Below, piece after piece: positions 36,462 through 43,552 of a stretch of DNA of 64,000 nt. The DNA lies in the NCBI GenBank assembly GCA_004353515.1, contig SMNZ01000003.1, positions 434,001-498,000 of the forward strand. Direction: 5' to 3'. The notes under the pieces are model-generated. The model saw only the letters and a program-made list of their open reading frames with translations, was not told the origin of the DNA and did not search any database. A program made the translations under genes and the position numbers. This DNA is from Alteromonadaceae bacterium M269. GTDB taxonomy: Bacteria; Pseudomonadota; Gammaproteobacteria; Enterobacterales; Alteromonadaceae. Positions within the stretch are counted from its first letter, which is position 1; each line of letters starts with the position of its first letter.

Positions 36462-37007
36462 ATGTTACTAGACACACCTATATGTGATTTTGGCTCGAAT
36501 GCTCCTGACTTTACGTTGAGCGACCCCGATGGAAAACAGTACAACATGAAGCAACAACTCGGTGATAAGGGATTGTTGATTGCGTTTATATGTAATCACT
36601 GTCCTTATGTGCAGGCTATCGCTGATAGGCTTGCTGAAGACGTTCGGGAGTTGCAGGCCGAAGGGATTAATGTCTTAGCTGTTATGTCCAATGACTATCG
36701 TTATGTGCCTCAGGATGGTCCTGCTTATATGAAAGAGTTTAGTCGTCGTTATGGGTTTACTTTTCCCTATCTCGTTGATGAAGGGCAAGAGGTAGGGCGT
36801 CAGTATAAGGCTGTGTGTACTCCAGACTTTTTTGGTTTCAATAAAGATGGCGAGTTACAGTACCGTGGTCGATTAGACGATGCTCGTCTGGGAAGAGCGG
36901 TTAACCGTAACAAAGAATTAGTTAACGCAATGAAACAGATCGCTGCAACTGGCAAAGGACCAGAAAGGCAAGTGGCTAGTATGGGGTGCTCTATTAAATG
37001 GAGCTAG
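36462..37007 (+). CDS. Thioredoxin-like protein of the AhpC/TSA type
   Basis: This 181-residue protein has a thioredoxin fold: APDFTLSDPDGKQYNMKQQL, LLIAFICNHCPYVQ with a single Cys at the active-site position near 42-43 plus a second downstream Cys, and VCTPDFFGFNKDGELQYRG. The NHCPYVQ type is common in peroxiredoxin-like stress proteins. It sits under the rightward TetR-type promoter and opposite two GST genes, which fits thiol or peroxide stress. The start has TTGAGAGATTAAA upstream. Confidence 0.85.
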   Translation: MLLDTPICDFGSNAPDFTLSDPDGKQYNMKQQLGDKGLLIAFICNHCPYVQAIADRLAEDVRELQAEGINVLAVMSNDYRYVPQDGPAYMKEFSRRYGFTFPYLVDEGQEVGRQYKAVCTPDFFGFNKDGELQYRGRLDDARLGRAVNRNKELVNAMKQIAATGKGPERQVASMGCSIKWS

Positions 37008-37068
37008 GTTCCTCAATTAACAAGAGTATTGGCAAAGTTCAAATGATTGACTTTGCCAATGTTTATAC

Positions 37069-37314
37069 GAGAGCGTGTCGATTTTTACTGTCTAAAGGAT
37101 TAGCCATGAAGGCTTCTTCAACAACAGCTCCTCGACTGTTTATTCCTGACACAATCTAGATCCCACATCCGTGTGATAGTGCGTTGTTCTGGTTACATAC
37201 ATCCATGTATTAATATTCTTTTGTTGCTTACTTTTGACTGATATTTATCAGCCTTCAAGTCCGCGCTTCAATTAAAAGATCTTTATTTAGAACATAAGTA
37301 AATAGCAAGGCTCT
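37069..37314. repeat. Decayed copy of the MITE-like element
   Basis: It starts GAGAGCGTGTCGATTTTTAC and ends with CTTTATTTAGAACATAAG ... GCTCTT, matching the element at 29589-29857 in its left end, in the CTTTTGACT segment and in the right end. The right terminal repeat is damaged. It fills the gap between two convergent genes. No gene lies in it. Confidence 0.6.
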
Positions 37315-38391
37315 TTAGCTATTTAAGAAAGGATAATCGGTATAGCCTTTGTGGTCGCCACCGTAAAAGGTATTAACGTCAAGTTCATTGAGTTCTGCAT
37401 TCCGTCTAAAACGCTCTGGTAAATCTGGGTTTGCTAAGAAGAATCGACCGTAAGTAATTGCTGTTGCTTTATTGTCGTTGATTCTTTGAGCTCCTGTTTC
37501 AGCTGTATAATTGCCGTTTCCTATGTAAGGTCCTGTCCAGTAACCGCGCAGCCCATCTAATATGGCGCGTTTTTCTGGAGGGAGTTGGGTAAATGGCATT
37601 TCTTCATTTACTTCCAAAAATGCGAGGCCGTAGTTGTTAAGCTCAGAAATAGTGTATTTGAATGTCTCCAAAACATTTCCATCACCGACATTATTGTATT
37701 GGCTGGTTGGTGACAGTTTTACGCCCACCCGGTCCGCACCCCAAATGTCGATGGCATCTTCGACGACTTCTCTAAGAAAACGGAACCGATTTTCAGGCGA
37801 ACCACCGTATTGGTCATTACGCTTATTCGTGGTTTCTTGCAAGAAGGTGTCTATAAGAAATCCGCCTGCGGCGTGGATCTCAACACCGTCGAACCCAGCT
37901 TTGAGTGCGTTGCGACTTGCGTGTGCATAATCCGCTCGTAGCTCCGCAATCTCATCGAGCGTTAATTCTCTTGGAGGAGTTGGTGTTGCCATACCGTTTT
38001 CGATCATGACTTCTTGTTGGATAGGGATTGCACTAGGCGCTACTACATCTCTACCTTTCGGCATTAAGGATTCATGAGATGCACGGCCTGCATGCCAGAG
38101 CTGAAGAAAAATAACACTACCTTTTTCATGCACAGCCTCTGTTGTTTCTTTCCATGATGTTACCTGTTCAGCTGTGTGGATACCGGGGCAGTTGATGCCG
38201 CCTGACCAGTCATTAATGCGTGTGGATTCTGCCATGATGAGTCCAGCACTGGCTCGTTGACTGTAGTATTCAGCCGTTGTTTTGGGATTTACGCCGCCTT
38301 CTAATGCTCGGTAGCGACTCATTGGTGCCATAAATATTCGGTTGCGAACGGTATAGCGTCCTATTTGGGTGGGTTCAAAAAGTATAGACAT
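37315..38391 (-). CDS. Old Yellow Enzyme-type alkene reductase
   Basis: This 358-residue FMN TIM-barrel protein matches NemA/OYE: RNRIFMAPMSRYRA near 16-29, YYSQRASAGLIMAES, LQLWHAGRASH near 98, DGVEIHAAGGFLIDTFL near 168, and GSPENRFRFLREVVE. The His-Asn/His-His pair and Tyr region expected for substrate binding are present (IHAAGGFL). It reduces activated C=C bonds and nitro compounds using NADPH. It is first in a leftward stretch with an NTF2-like gene and a peroxiredoxin-like gene upstream, next to a divergent TetR regulator, the layout of an electrophile stress operon. Confidence 0.9.
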   Translation of the reverse strand: MSILFEPTQIGRYTVRNRIFMAPMSRYRALEGGVNPKTTAEYYSQRASAGLIMAESTRINDWSGGINCPGIHTAEQVTSWKETTEAVHEKGSVIFLQLWHAGRASHESLMPKGRDVVAPSAIPIQQEVMIENGMATPTPPRELTLDEIAELRADYAHASRNALKAGFDGVEIHAAGGFLIDTFLQETTNKRNDQYGGSPENRFRFLREVVEDAIDIWGADRVGVKLSPTSQYNNVGDGNVLETFKYTISELNNYGLAFLEVNEEMPFTQLPPEKRAILDGLRGYWTGPYIGNGNYTAETGAQRINDNKATAITYGRFFLANPDLPERFRRNAELNELDVNTFYGGDHKGYTDYPFLNS

Positions 38392-38417
38392 GTGAAATTC
38401 CTCGATGATGTTGTGAA

Positions 38418-38813
38418 TTAGCTGATTTCTGGATGCAGAAAGATAACTTCTCTGATGACTTGCCAGCGCTGATCTTCAAACTTGAGATCGATACTCAGGT
38501 TGAGAAGCATGTCTTGGCCAGCTAAATTGTTTTTGCGCGATAGGACAACTAAACCGTTCTCGGCATTGGCCTGAATATGATGAAACTGCACCCAGGTATT
38601 CATAGGAGCGTCTTCATCTTTTCTAGCTTGGATCATTTCCTTGAATGAAATCTTGTCCGCCGTATGTACTTGACCAGAAGGATCGACCATAACGACTTCC
38701 ATTTGGTCGTGATAAATCTTGTCCAGTGCATCCAAATCGTAGTGGCTTGCAGTTTGAATGAGCCTTTCTATGGTTTGTTTTACATCGTTCTCGTGAGTAT
38801 TCAGGTTAGTCAT
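38418..38813 (-). CDS. DUF4440/NTF2-like small protein
   Basis: This 131-residue protein has an NTF2-like outline: TIERLIQTASHYDLDALDKI, YHDQMEVVMVDPSG, then FKEMIQARKDEDAP and a strand series ending RWQVIREVIFLHP. It lies between the alkene reductase and the peroxiredoxin-like gene in the same direction, with short gaps (26 and 24 bases). ATG 38813 is chosen because GGAGAAAC precedes it. The activity is unknown. Confidence 0.75.
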   Translation of the reverse strand: MTNLNTHENDVKQTIERLIQTASHYDLDALDKIYHDQMEVVMVDPSGQVHTADKISFKEMIQARKDEDAPMNTWVQFHHIQANAENGLVVLSRKNNLAGQDMLLNLSIDLKFEDQRWQVIREVIFLHPEIS

Positions 38814-38837
38814 TTTGTTTCTCCTGTATAGCAAGCG

Positions 38838-39374
38838 TTATAGGTTGTAGCTGCCGTTGACAGGAAACTTTTCCGTCATACCACGGTAATAGCGTATTCC
38901 CATTAGCATTGATGCTAGTGGAGGTCGAGCGAAAGGGACGTTGGATATATCGATCATCTGTAGCTCGCCATTTTCATTAATGACAAATAGTCCAGGCTCT
39001 GCGAACGGACGTTCGGCGTTCATTCCTAAACGAGGTTCTGAGATGTATAAGCCGAGAGACCTCATTTGTTCGATACTTAAATCGTATCCAACATCAAAGT
39101 TAGGATTGACTTCAGCCAACTGTGCTTTTGCTCGGTCAAGAGAATCGGAAGATACTGCTGCAACATCAACTCCTAGCGCGTTGAATTCTGGAAGTAGTTC
39201 ATTCAATTCGTTTAAGTATTTGGTACACAAAGGGCAGTGTTTACCACGGTAAACAACTAACATTTTCCAATCAAAGCCTGGTGCTGGCTTCGATAACTCT
39301 AGTGTTCCACCTCCTAGTTTCTCTACATTTATTGATGGAAACGGCATTCCAGCTTGTAGTACAGACACTGTCAT
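38838..39374 (-). CDS. Peroxiredoxin-like (AhpC/TSA) protein
   Basis: This 178-residue thioredoxin-fold protein has LVVYRGKHCPLCTKYLNEL near 40-58; the CPLC pair sits where thioredoxins carry CxxC and the AhpC/TSA family its peroxidatic Cys. GVDVAAVSSDSLDRAKAQL and ISEPRLGMNAERPFAEPGLF follow. Probably a reductant or peroxidase for organic peroxides. It is the first gene of the leftward operon; a TetR gene is divergent, with a perfect inverted repeat in the gap at 39392-39413. Confidence 0.83.
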   Translation of the reverse strand: MTVSVLQAGMPFPSINVEKLGGGTLELSKPAPGFDWKMLVVYRGKHCPLCTKYLNELNELLPEFNALGVDVAAVSSDSLDRAKAQLAEVNPNFDVGYDLSIEQMRSLGLYISEPRLGMNAERPFAEPGLFVINENGELQMIDISNVPFARPPLASMLMGIRYYRGMTEKFPVNGSYNL

Positions 39375-39391
39375 AAATTAACCTCTTTAAG

Positions 39392-39413
39392 TTATATATC
39401 AATCGATATATAA
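39392..39413. promoter_or_regulatory. Inverted repeat, candidate TetR operator
   Basis: TTATATATC-AATC-GATATATAA: perfect 9-bp arms and a 4-bp centre. It lies in the 81-base gap between the divergent peroxiredoxin-like and TetR genes, so the regulator probably binds here to control both. Confidence 0.6.
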
Positions 39414-39455
39414 TTATCTTAATCATGGGTCAAAATGTAAGTCAAGGATTATATA

Positions 39456-40073
39456 TTGAGCGATACAAAAAAAATTGGCAGGCCTCGTAATTTTGATATT
39501 GATGAGGCATTACTGGCTGCTATGAATGTCTTTTGGAGCAAAGGGTATGATGGCGCTTCACTTAAAGATTTAACTAAAGCTATGGGGATCAGTGGTCCCA
39601 GTATGTATGCGGCATTTGGTGACAAACGCGAGCTTTATCTGAAAACAATTGACCAATATGCGGATGTTGATGGATGCGCTCCTGTCGTGGCTTTTGAATC
39701 AGAGCCTGATATTGAGAAGGCCGTGCAAGGGTTTCTCGAAGCCGTCATTGAGTATTCAACGGACCATTCCGGGGGAACCAGCGGGTGTTTCTTGGCATCT
39801 TGTGTTTCTACTAATGTGGGAGAAGTTGAAGGTGTTGAAGAACGTATGGTCAATGCTATTAATGAGACAGATAATCGCTTGGCGGCTAGGTTTGAACTCG
39901 AAAAAGAAAAAGGGAATTTGCCACACAATTTTCCATCTAGGGAAAGAGCGAGGCTTATGTTTGATATGCGCCAAGGTTATGTGTTTAGAGGACGAGCTGG
40001 TTGGACGGCTGAAACCCTTAAGGCAGATATCTCACATAGAGTTAAGATGATTATCGCAGCGCCAACAGAGTAA
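39456..40073 (+). CDS. TetR/AcrR-family regulator
   Basis: This 205-residue regulator has a TetR N-terminal helix-turn-helix (GRPRNFDIDEALLAAMNVFW, then GASLKDLTKAMGISGPSMYA) and a ligand domain with GCFLASCVST near 110, similar to the other TetR protein at 33983. The start is TTG at 39456 (AAGGATTATA upstream); no ATG fits. It is divergent from the peroxiredoxin, NTF2-like and alkene reductase genes, which it likely represses through the palindrome at 39392. Ligand unknown, possibly an electrophile. Confidence 0.85.
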   Translation: MSDTKKIGRPRNFDIDEALLAAMNVFWSKGYDGASLKDLTKAMGISGPSMYAAFGDKRELYLKTIDQYADVDGCAPVVAFESEPDIEKAVQGFLEAVIEYSTDHSGGTSGCFLASCVSTNVGEVEGVEERMVNAINETDNRLAARFELEKEKGNLPHNFPSRERARLMFDMRQGYVFRGRAGWTAETLKADISHRVKMIIAAPTE

Positions 40074-40083
40074 TAAACTAAAA

Positions 40084-40112
40084 CCTCTTAGCATCCCTAA
40101 GAAGCTAAGAGG
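40084..40112. terminator. Hairpin between convergent TetR and AraC genes
   Basis: CCTCTTAGC (40084-40092) pairs perfectly with GCTAAGAGG (40104-40112) over an 11-base loop. It lies in the 50-base gap between the two convergent genes and likely ends transcription from both. Confidence 0.65.
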
Positions 40113-40123
40113 GTCAATACTGA

Positions 40124-41200
40124 TTAGTGCTTCTCTTCGTAAATATGCACGTTTGTCTCTTGATTGTAATCGATGTATGCGCGATTACGCAGAGAGCATA
40201 AGTATTCGTTTAGTGATATGCCAACCCAACGTTTAAACGCTTTTCTGAATTTAGATGTATCGTCGAAACCCATTTTTACACTGACTTCGCGTACATTTGA
40301 CTGATTCTCAAGAATCATTTGTTTCACTTTCACGATACGCACTTCATCTTTTATCTGAGAGAAGGAGGTTCCGACCTTTTTCAGGCCTCGACTTAGGTTT
40401 CTTGGAGACATCGCCAGCTCGGATGCAACATGTGTTAGATCAAAATCCTCGATATCTGATTCAATAAGATACTGCCGGACTTTAGTGGTTAAGTTACTTG
40501 CTTCGCTCCGGCTTGTAGAAACTATTTGAAGTGTTTCCATTAGTTGCATGTGAACTGCGGACTCACTGGTCACCAAAGACTGACCTAAATACTGAGTGTC
40601 AAAATTGATGTAATTCAACTTTGTTTCGAGTTCTAGCTTGCATGAAGGCATAGATGGCTCCCAAGGGCCTAGAGTATCAATGGTAAGCCCTATGCCTATT
40701 GGGAATACTTTTCCGTTCGAGATGTCAGAAAAGAAATGGTAAATGGCGGTTGTGAATACCTGGTAAATGTAGTCCAGAATGTCTTCAGGACAGCCACGAT
40801 TGTAAAAAGCAATTGAGAATTCTCTATTACTTTGTGAAAAGGACAGTTCCAGCATAGGGTTTCTTAAACAAAAATACTGTACAAAGACCTTAAGTGCTTC
40901 TTCGTAAGTTCGGCTTGTTTTGCATGCGAGTCCGAGGATCCCCATGGCATTTCGACCTATGTGTTCGCCAAACTTCAACCCAAGGCTCGGGTCATTAGTG
41001 ATTCGTCTGGCATTAAGAATGAGTTGCCTGAGTTGTGTTGGTGTTATGAGAGTACAACACCGGTTAAGCTCCTCCATAGAAAGACTCGTATTCTCAAGTA
41101 AAAGTGTTTGCGAATAACCTTGAGATACTAGCCAATTGATAAGTAGTTCAGCATGGCTAGTGGGCAGATATGGAGTATTAGTATTTAGCTTTCTAGACAT
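40124..41200 (-). CDS. AraC-family regulator, possible regulator of the RiPP cluster
   Basis: This 358-residue protein has an N-terminal arabinose-binding-type domain of the ArgR/OruR-like group (LINWLVSQGYSQTLLLENTS ... RTSRTYEEALKVFVQYF) and a C-terminal AraC helix-turn-helix pair. The latter includes VASELAMSPRNLSRGLKKVG and VSVKMGFDDTSKFRKAFKRW near 290-330. It is divergent from the three RiPP precursor genes, with 434 bases between. TTCATG repeats in that gap could be its sites. Control of the cluster is inferred from position. Confidence 0.8.
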   Translation of the reverse strand: MSRKLNTNTPYLPTSHAELLINWLVSQGYSQTLLLENTSLSMEELNRCCTLITPTQLRQLILNARRITNDPSLGLKFGEHIGRNAMGILGLACKTSRTYEEALKVFVQYFCLRNPMLELSFSQSNREFSIAFYNRGCPEDILDYIYQVFTTAIYHFFSDISNGKVFPIGIGLTIDTLGPWEPSMPSCKLELETKLNYINFDTQYLGQSLVTSESAVHMQLMETLQIVSTSRSEASNLTTKVRQYLIESDIEDFDLTHVASELAMSPRNLSRGLKKVGTSFSQIKDEVRIVKVKQMILENQSNVREVSVKMGFDDTSKFRKAFKRWVGISLNEYLCSLRNRAYIDYNQETNVHIYEEKH

Positions 41201-41634
41201 AAATCTACCGTATAAATAAAAATGAAACTAAAACAGCGGTCTCTTAACTTTCTTTTAATTCCTATGTTGGTTTTTTAATTATTCTATTTTGTTTTTATTT
41301 GTTTGAGAACTTTTTTTCGTTTTATTTTTTAAAATTAGTTTATGTGGTTATTCATGGCGTGTTTCATGACGTATTTGTCTTGTTATGAGACATTTTAGAT
41401 TGTTTTCATGAATTATTTGTTAAGGCTGTTTGCCCCATTTTAGTGCCCCTCTTTGTGATACTTTTGTGATCTTTTAAATTTTTTTTTGTGTTATGGAGCA
41501 TGCCATTTTTTGGTTTTAATAGGACAAGTTAGTTCTGTTAGGTTGAACGTGTTTTTTGCTAAGTGTAGTTTTTTAACCGTTCAGATCGCTATACCCTGAA
41601 CAAATTTAAATTAAATTTAATATTAGGAAAAATT
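41201..41634. other. Long AT-rich upstream region of the RiPP cluster
   Basis: No gene is seen in these 434 bases. They hold the divergent promoters of the AraC regulator and the first precursor. Three TTCATG copies (41351, 41363, 41405) occur, the first two extended as TTCATGGCG and TTCATGACG. Near the precursor a small hairpin (GTTCAG 41579-41584, CTGAAC 41596-41601) may lie in the leader RNA. Confidence 0.6.
41351..41412. promoter_or_regulatory. Repeated TTCATG elements, candidate AraC-regulator sites
   Basis: TTCATGGCG at 41351-41359 and TTCATGACG at 41363-41371 are direct repeats with a 12-base period; TTCATGAA, itself a palindrome, follows at 41405-41412. AraC-family proteins bind direct repeats. 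The link to the regulator at 40124 is a guess from position. Confidence 0.25.
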
Positions 41635-41748
41635 ATGAAAACTTTGAATTTTTATTCTTCTACACAACGTATGACAACTAGTGCTTCTTTCGACGCTTCT
41701 ATGACTGCTGGTGCATGTAGCTCAAGCAGCAGCTCTTGCTGTGCGTAA
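41635..41748 (+). CDS. RiPP precursor peptide 1 (azole-type), core CSSSSSSCCA
   Basis: This 37-residue peptide has a leader (MKTLNFYSSTQR, then MTTSASFDASMTAGA) and an end of CSSSSSSCCA, residues 28-37. Nine contiguous residues are Ser or Cys, the only substrates besides Thr for azoline formation by YcaO enzymes. The ribosome site AGGAAA precedes the ATG. Two further genes (42038, 42412) share the first 12 residues exactly and the FDASMTAGAC junction. A likely leader cut is after AGA, before Cys28. An inverted repeat after the stop (GATAAACC 41751-41758, GGTTTATC 41773-41780) may slow transcription. The RiPP assignment follows from neighbours at 42628-48477. Confidence 0.93.
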   Translation: MKTLNFYSSTQRMTTSASFDASMTAGACSSSSSSCCA

Positions 41749-42037
41749 AGGATAAACCCTATTAGTTGATAAGGTTTATCGTGCGTCATGAGGACTAATC
41801 TTGTGGCGCAAATTAGTTAAGTAATTAGAAACTAATCTCTATTTATCATAGGTTTAAGGTTGGATTTTTAATCTTAAACAAGTACTGAAGAGAAGAAATA
41901 CTATTACTGCTTAGGGGGATTTATGTGAACTCTATTTTCAGTAATTACGCTGCTTAATTGACGAGTTGTATTTTATTTGAGCAGTACTTTGTGATTTATT
42001 TGATGGTTTAAAATTATATTTTATTTTGGGGGAAATT
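41749..42037. other. Spacer between precursors 1 and 2
   Basis: These 289 bases hold no gene. Inverted repeats are seen at 41751-41780 and 41852-41879 (GTTTAAG/CTTAAAC). The length suggests that each precursor gene has its own expression signals, but no clear promoter was fixed. Confidence 0.5.
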
Positions 42038-42151
42038 ATGAAAACTTTGAATTTTTATTCTTCTACACAACGCCTTGTAACTAATGCTTCTTTCGATGCA
42101 TCTATGACTGCTGGTGCATGTAGTTCAAGCTGCAGTTCAAGCTGCGCTTAA
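42038..42151 (+). CDS. RiPP precursor peptide 2 (azole-type), core CSSSCSSSCA
   Basis: This 37-residue paralogue of precursor 1 begins with the same 12-residue block (MKTLNFYSSTQR), then LVTNASFDASMTAGA and the core CSSSCSSSCA at 28-37. The Cys at positions 28, 32 and 36 are evenly spaced every four residues. A strong GGGGGA ribosome site lies 6 bases upstream. A near-perfect rho-independent terminator follows at 42175-42212, so this gene is likely expressed as a short separate transcript. Divergence from the others lies in the core Ser/Cys order and at four leader positions, as expected for duplicated RiPP precursors. Confidence 0.93.
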   Translation: MKTLNFYSSTQRLVTNASFDASMTAGACSSSCSSSCA

Positions 42152-42174
42152 TAACCCTACGATTTATGTAGGAT

Positions 42175-42212
42175 AAACAACACCATTCGTATAAACACTT
42201 ATGGTGTTGTTT
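42175..42212 (+). terminator. Rho-independent terminator after precursor 2
   Basis: AAACAACACCAT (42175-42186) pairs perfectly with ATGGTGTTGTTT (42201-42212) over a 14-base loop, and the stem runs into a T-rich end. It should stop most transcripts before precursor 3. Confidence 0.85.
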
Positions 42213-42411
42213 TACAAAGGTTTTAACTTTGCAAAGTCCACTCTTTATTTTTAGTTAGATTATTTTTGTTTAGGTAATAGGACAATATTGGTAAAAAAAA
42301 GGACTTTTTCCTCAAAGGGGTTGAGCCTTTTAAAAAGCAAGGGTAATTTTTATTTGTCCTTTTTTAAGTCTTATTGGACGACTTTAAATTTAATTATATA
42401 TAGGAAATGTT
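42213..42411. other. Spacer between precursors 2 and 3
   Basis: No gene is present. A long-range inverted repeat, AAAAAAGGAC (42295-42304) with GTCCTTTTTT (42356-42365), encloses a small CTCAA/TTGAG hairpin. After the terminator at 42175 a fresh promoter for precursor 3 and the enzymes must lie here or inside it. Confidence 0.5.
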
Positions 42412-42525
42412 ATGAAAACTTTGAATTTTTATTCTTCTACACAACGCATGGTAACTAACGCTTCTTTTGACGCGTCTATGACTGCTGGTGCATGTAGCTC
42501 AAGCTGCAGCTCTTGCTGTGCATAA
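42412..42525 (+). CDS. RiPP precursor peptide 3 (azole-type), core CSSSCSSCCA
   Basis: This 37-residue third paralogue has leader MKTLNFYSSTQR plus MVTNASFDASMTAGA and core CSSSCSSCCA. Its leader is closest to precursor 2 and its last four residues (SCCA) match precursor 1, so it looks intermediate between them. TAGGAAATG provides the ribosome site. It is the closest precursor to the biosynthetic genes, which start 102 bases on after two stacked hairpins. The peptide is probably leader-recognised by the RRE domain of the next gene's product. Function as a precursor is inferred from neighbours and repeats. Confidence 0.93.
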   Translation: MKTLNFYSSTQRMVTNASFDASMTAGACSSSCSSCCA

Positions 42526-42587
42526 GCCTGCATAACTTTATCGAATAGATAAAGACAGGCTGGTCACTGGTGTTGATACCAGTGACC
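42525..42587 (+). terminator. Two stacked hairpins between precursor 3 and the enzyme genes
   Basis: Hairpin one: AGCCTG (42525-42530) with CAGGCT (42556-42561) and inner CTTTATC/GATAAAG. Hairpin two: GGTCACTGGT (42562-42571) with ACCAGTGACC (42578-42587), then TTT. Probably an attenuator that lets precursor RNA exceed enzyme RNA, and it may protect the precursor mRNA 3' end. Confidence 0.7.
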
Positions 42588-42627
42588 TTTATAAAACTTA
42601 AGATTTTAATTTTTTTGGAGAATTTTA

Positions 42628-43533
42628 ATGGCATATGCGGCGCTCTCAGAAGTCATGGATGTTAAGTTGCACCCGGATGTAAGTTGGTTACTGGTAGATG
42701 ATCAACGATTGCAATTACGACAACCAGATGGTGAGCATATTACTTTTGATCAAGATGTTCCCGACATACTTGCTGTTTTAAAATCGCTGAGAGAAAGCGA
42801 ATCTAATCATGACAATCAAGCAGACTCGGGCATTCGTGCTGCATTGATTGATTTGTTGCATACACGAGGCCTGCTTTTAGATGTATCTGACTCTCGTAAC
42901 CAATTTCAACGTTTGCTTGAACAACATGGTGCTTCAGGCGGACGACTACTGTATGACACGCCTCCGAAAACCGTCCAGATTGCTGGCGAAGGTAAGCTTG
43001 CGGATATTGCTAGGAACGTATTCCAACAAGCTGACATCGAACAACTCGATGAACATTCTTCTTTGAGAATTGTGACTTGTGATTCTGATCATCGTCAATT
43101 TTTACTCGAGCAAAATAGTATCGCTGTTGAGAATAAACAGCCCGTTCTCTTTTTTCATTGGACGCAAAGGGCGCTAAGAATTGGTCCGTTTGTTGTTCCC
43201 GACCAAACAGCATGCTTGCACTGTGCATACAAAAGAGAGCAGGCAACCAGTTTATTTGGCGATGAGCTTGAAGCGCTGAATAAGGCTGAAGTCGGAACAC
43301 AACCTGTATTCGATGGCGGTCCTGTACTTGAACAGTTAGCAGGGGCTTTAATTGCGAGGCAAGTGATGACCATTATGAATGGTAATTATGATCTCGCCAG
43401 ACCAGGTTTAGTGACAACAGTTGACCCAATTCTTCTCCAAGTAAGCCATTCTCCGATCTTGAAGTTACCCCGTTGCCCAGTGTGCTCGACTCAAAAAGAT
43501 AGCCCGCTACGTGCAGTGCGTGACTTAATTTAA
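42628..43533 (+). CDS. TOMM cyclodehydratase partner (ThiF-like with RRE), leader binding
   Basis: This 301-residue protein is the leader-binding and activating partner of the YcaO enzyme. Residues ~10-88 fit the RRE (PqqD-like) domain: LHPDVSWLLVDDQRLQL, ITFDQDVPDILAVLKSL and a LIDLLHTRGLLLD helix. The rest is the reduced E1/ThiF-like ocin region with a zinc site: Cys196/Cys199 (ACLHCAY) and Cys283/Cys286 (RCPVCS). In azole peptide pathways this protein binds the leader and potentiates YcaO. GGAG precedes the ATG; the next gene follows after 19 bases. No separate SagC-type protein is present. Activity on the three precursors is inferred. Confidence 0.88.
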   Translation: MAYAALSEVMDVKLHPDVSWLLVDDQRLQLRQPDGEHITFDQDVPDILAVLKSLRESESNHDNQADSGIRAALIDLLHTRGLLLDVSDSRNQFQRLLEQHGASGGRLLYDTPPKTVQIAGEGKLADIARNVFQQADIEQLDEHSSLRIVTCDSDHRQFLLEQNSIAVENKQPVLFFHWTQRALRIGPFVVPDQTACLHCAYKREQATSLFGDELEALNKAEVGTQPVFDGGPVLEQLAGALIARQVMTIMNGNYDLARPGLVTTVDPILLQVSHSPILKLPRCPVCSTQKDSPLRAVRDLI

Positions 43534-43552
43534 TAAAGGTAGATTCACTCAT

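Noticed and set aside
42374-42402. TTGGAC-17-TATATA, a good-looking promoter just before precursor 3.
   Set aside because: A start about 7 bases after TATATA would fall at the ribosome site of precursor 3 (AGGAA, 42403), leaving no usable 5' leader; chance AT-rich match is more likely.
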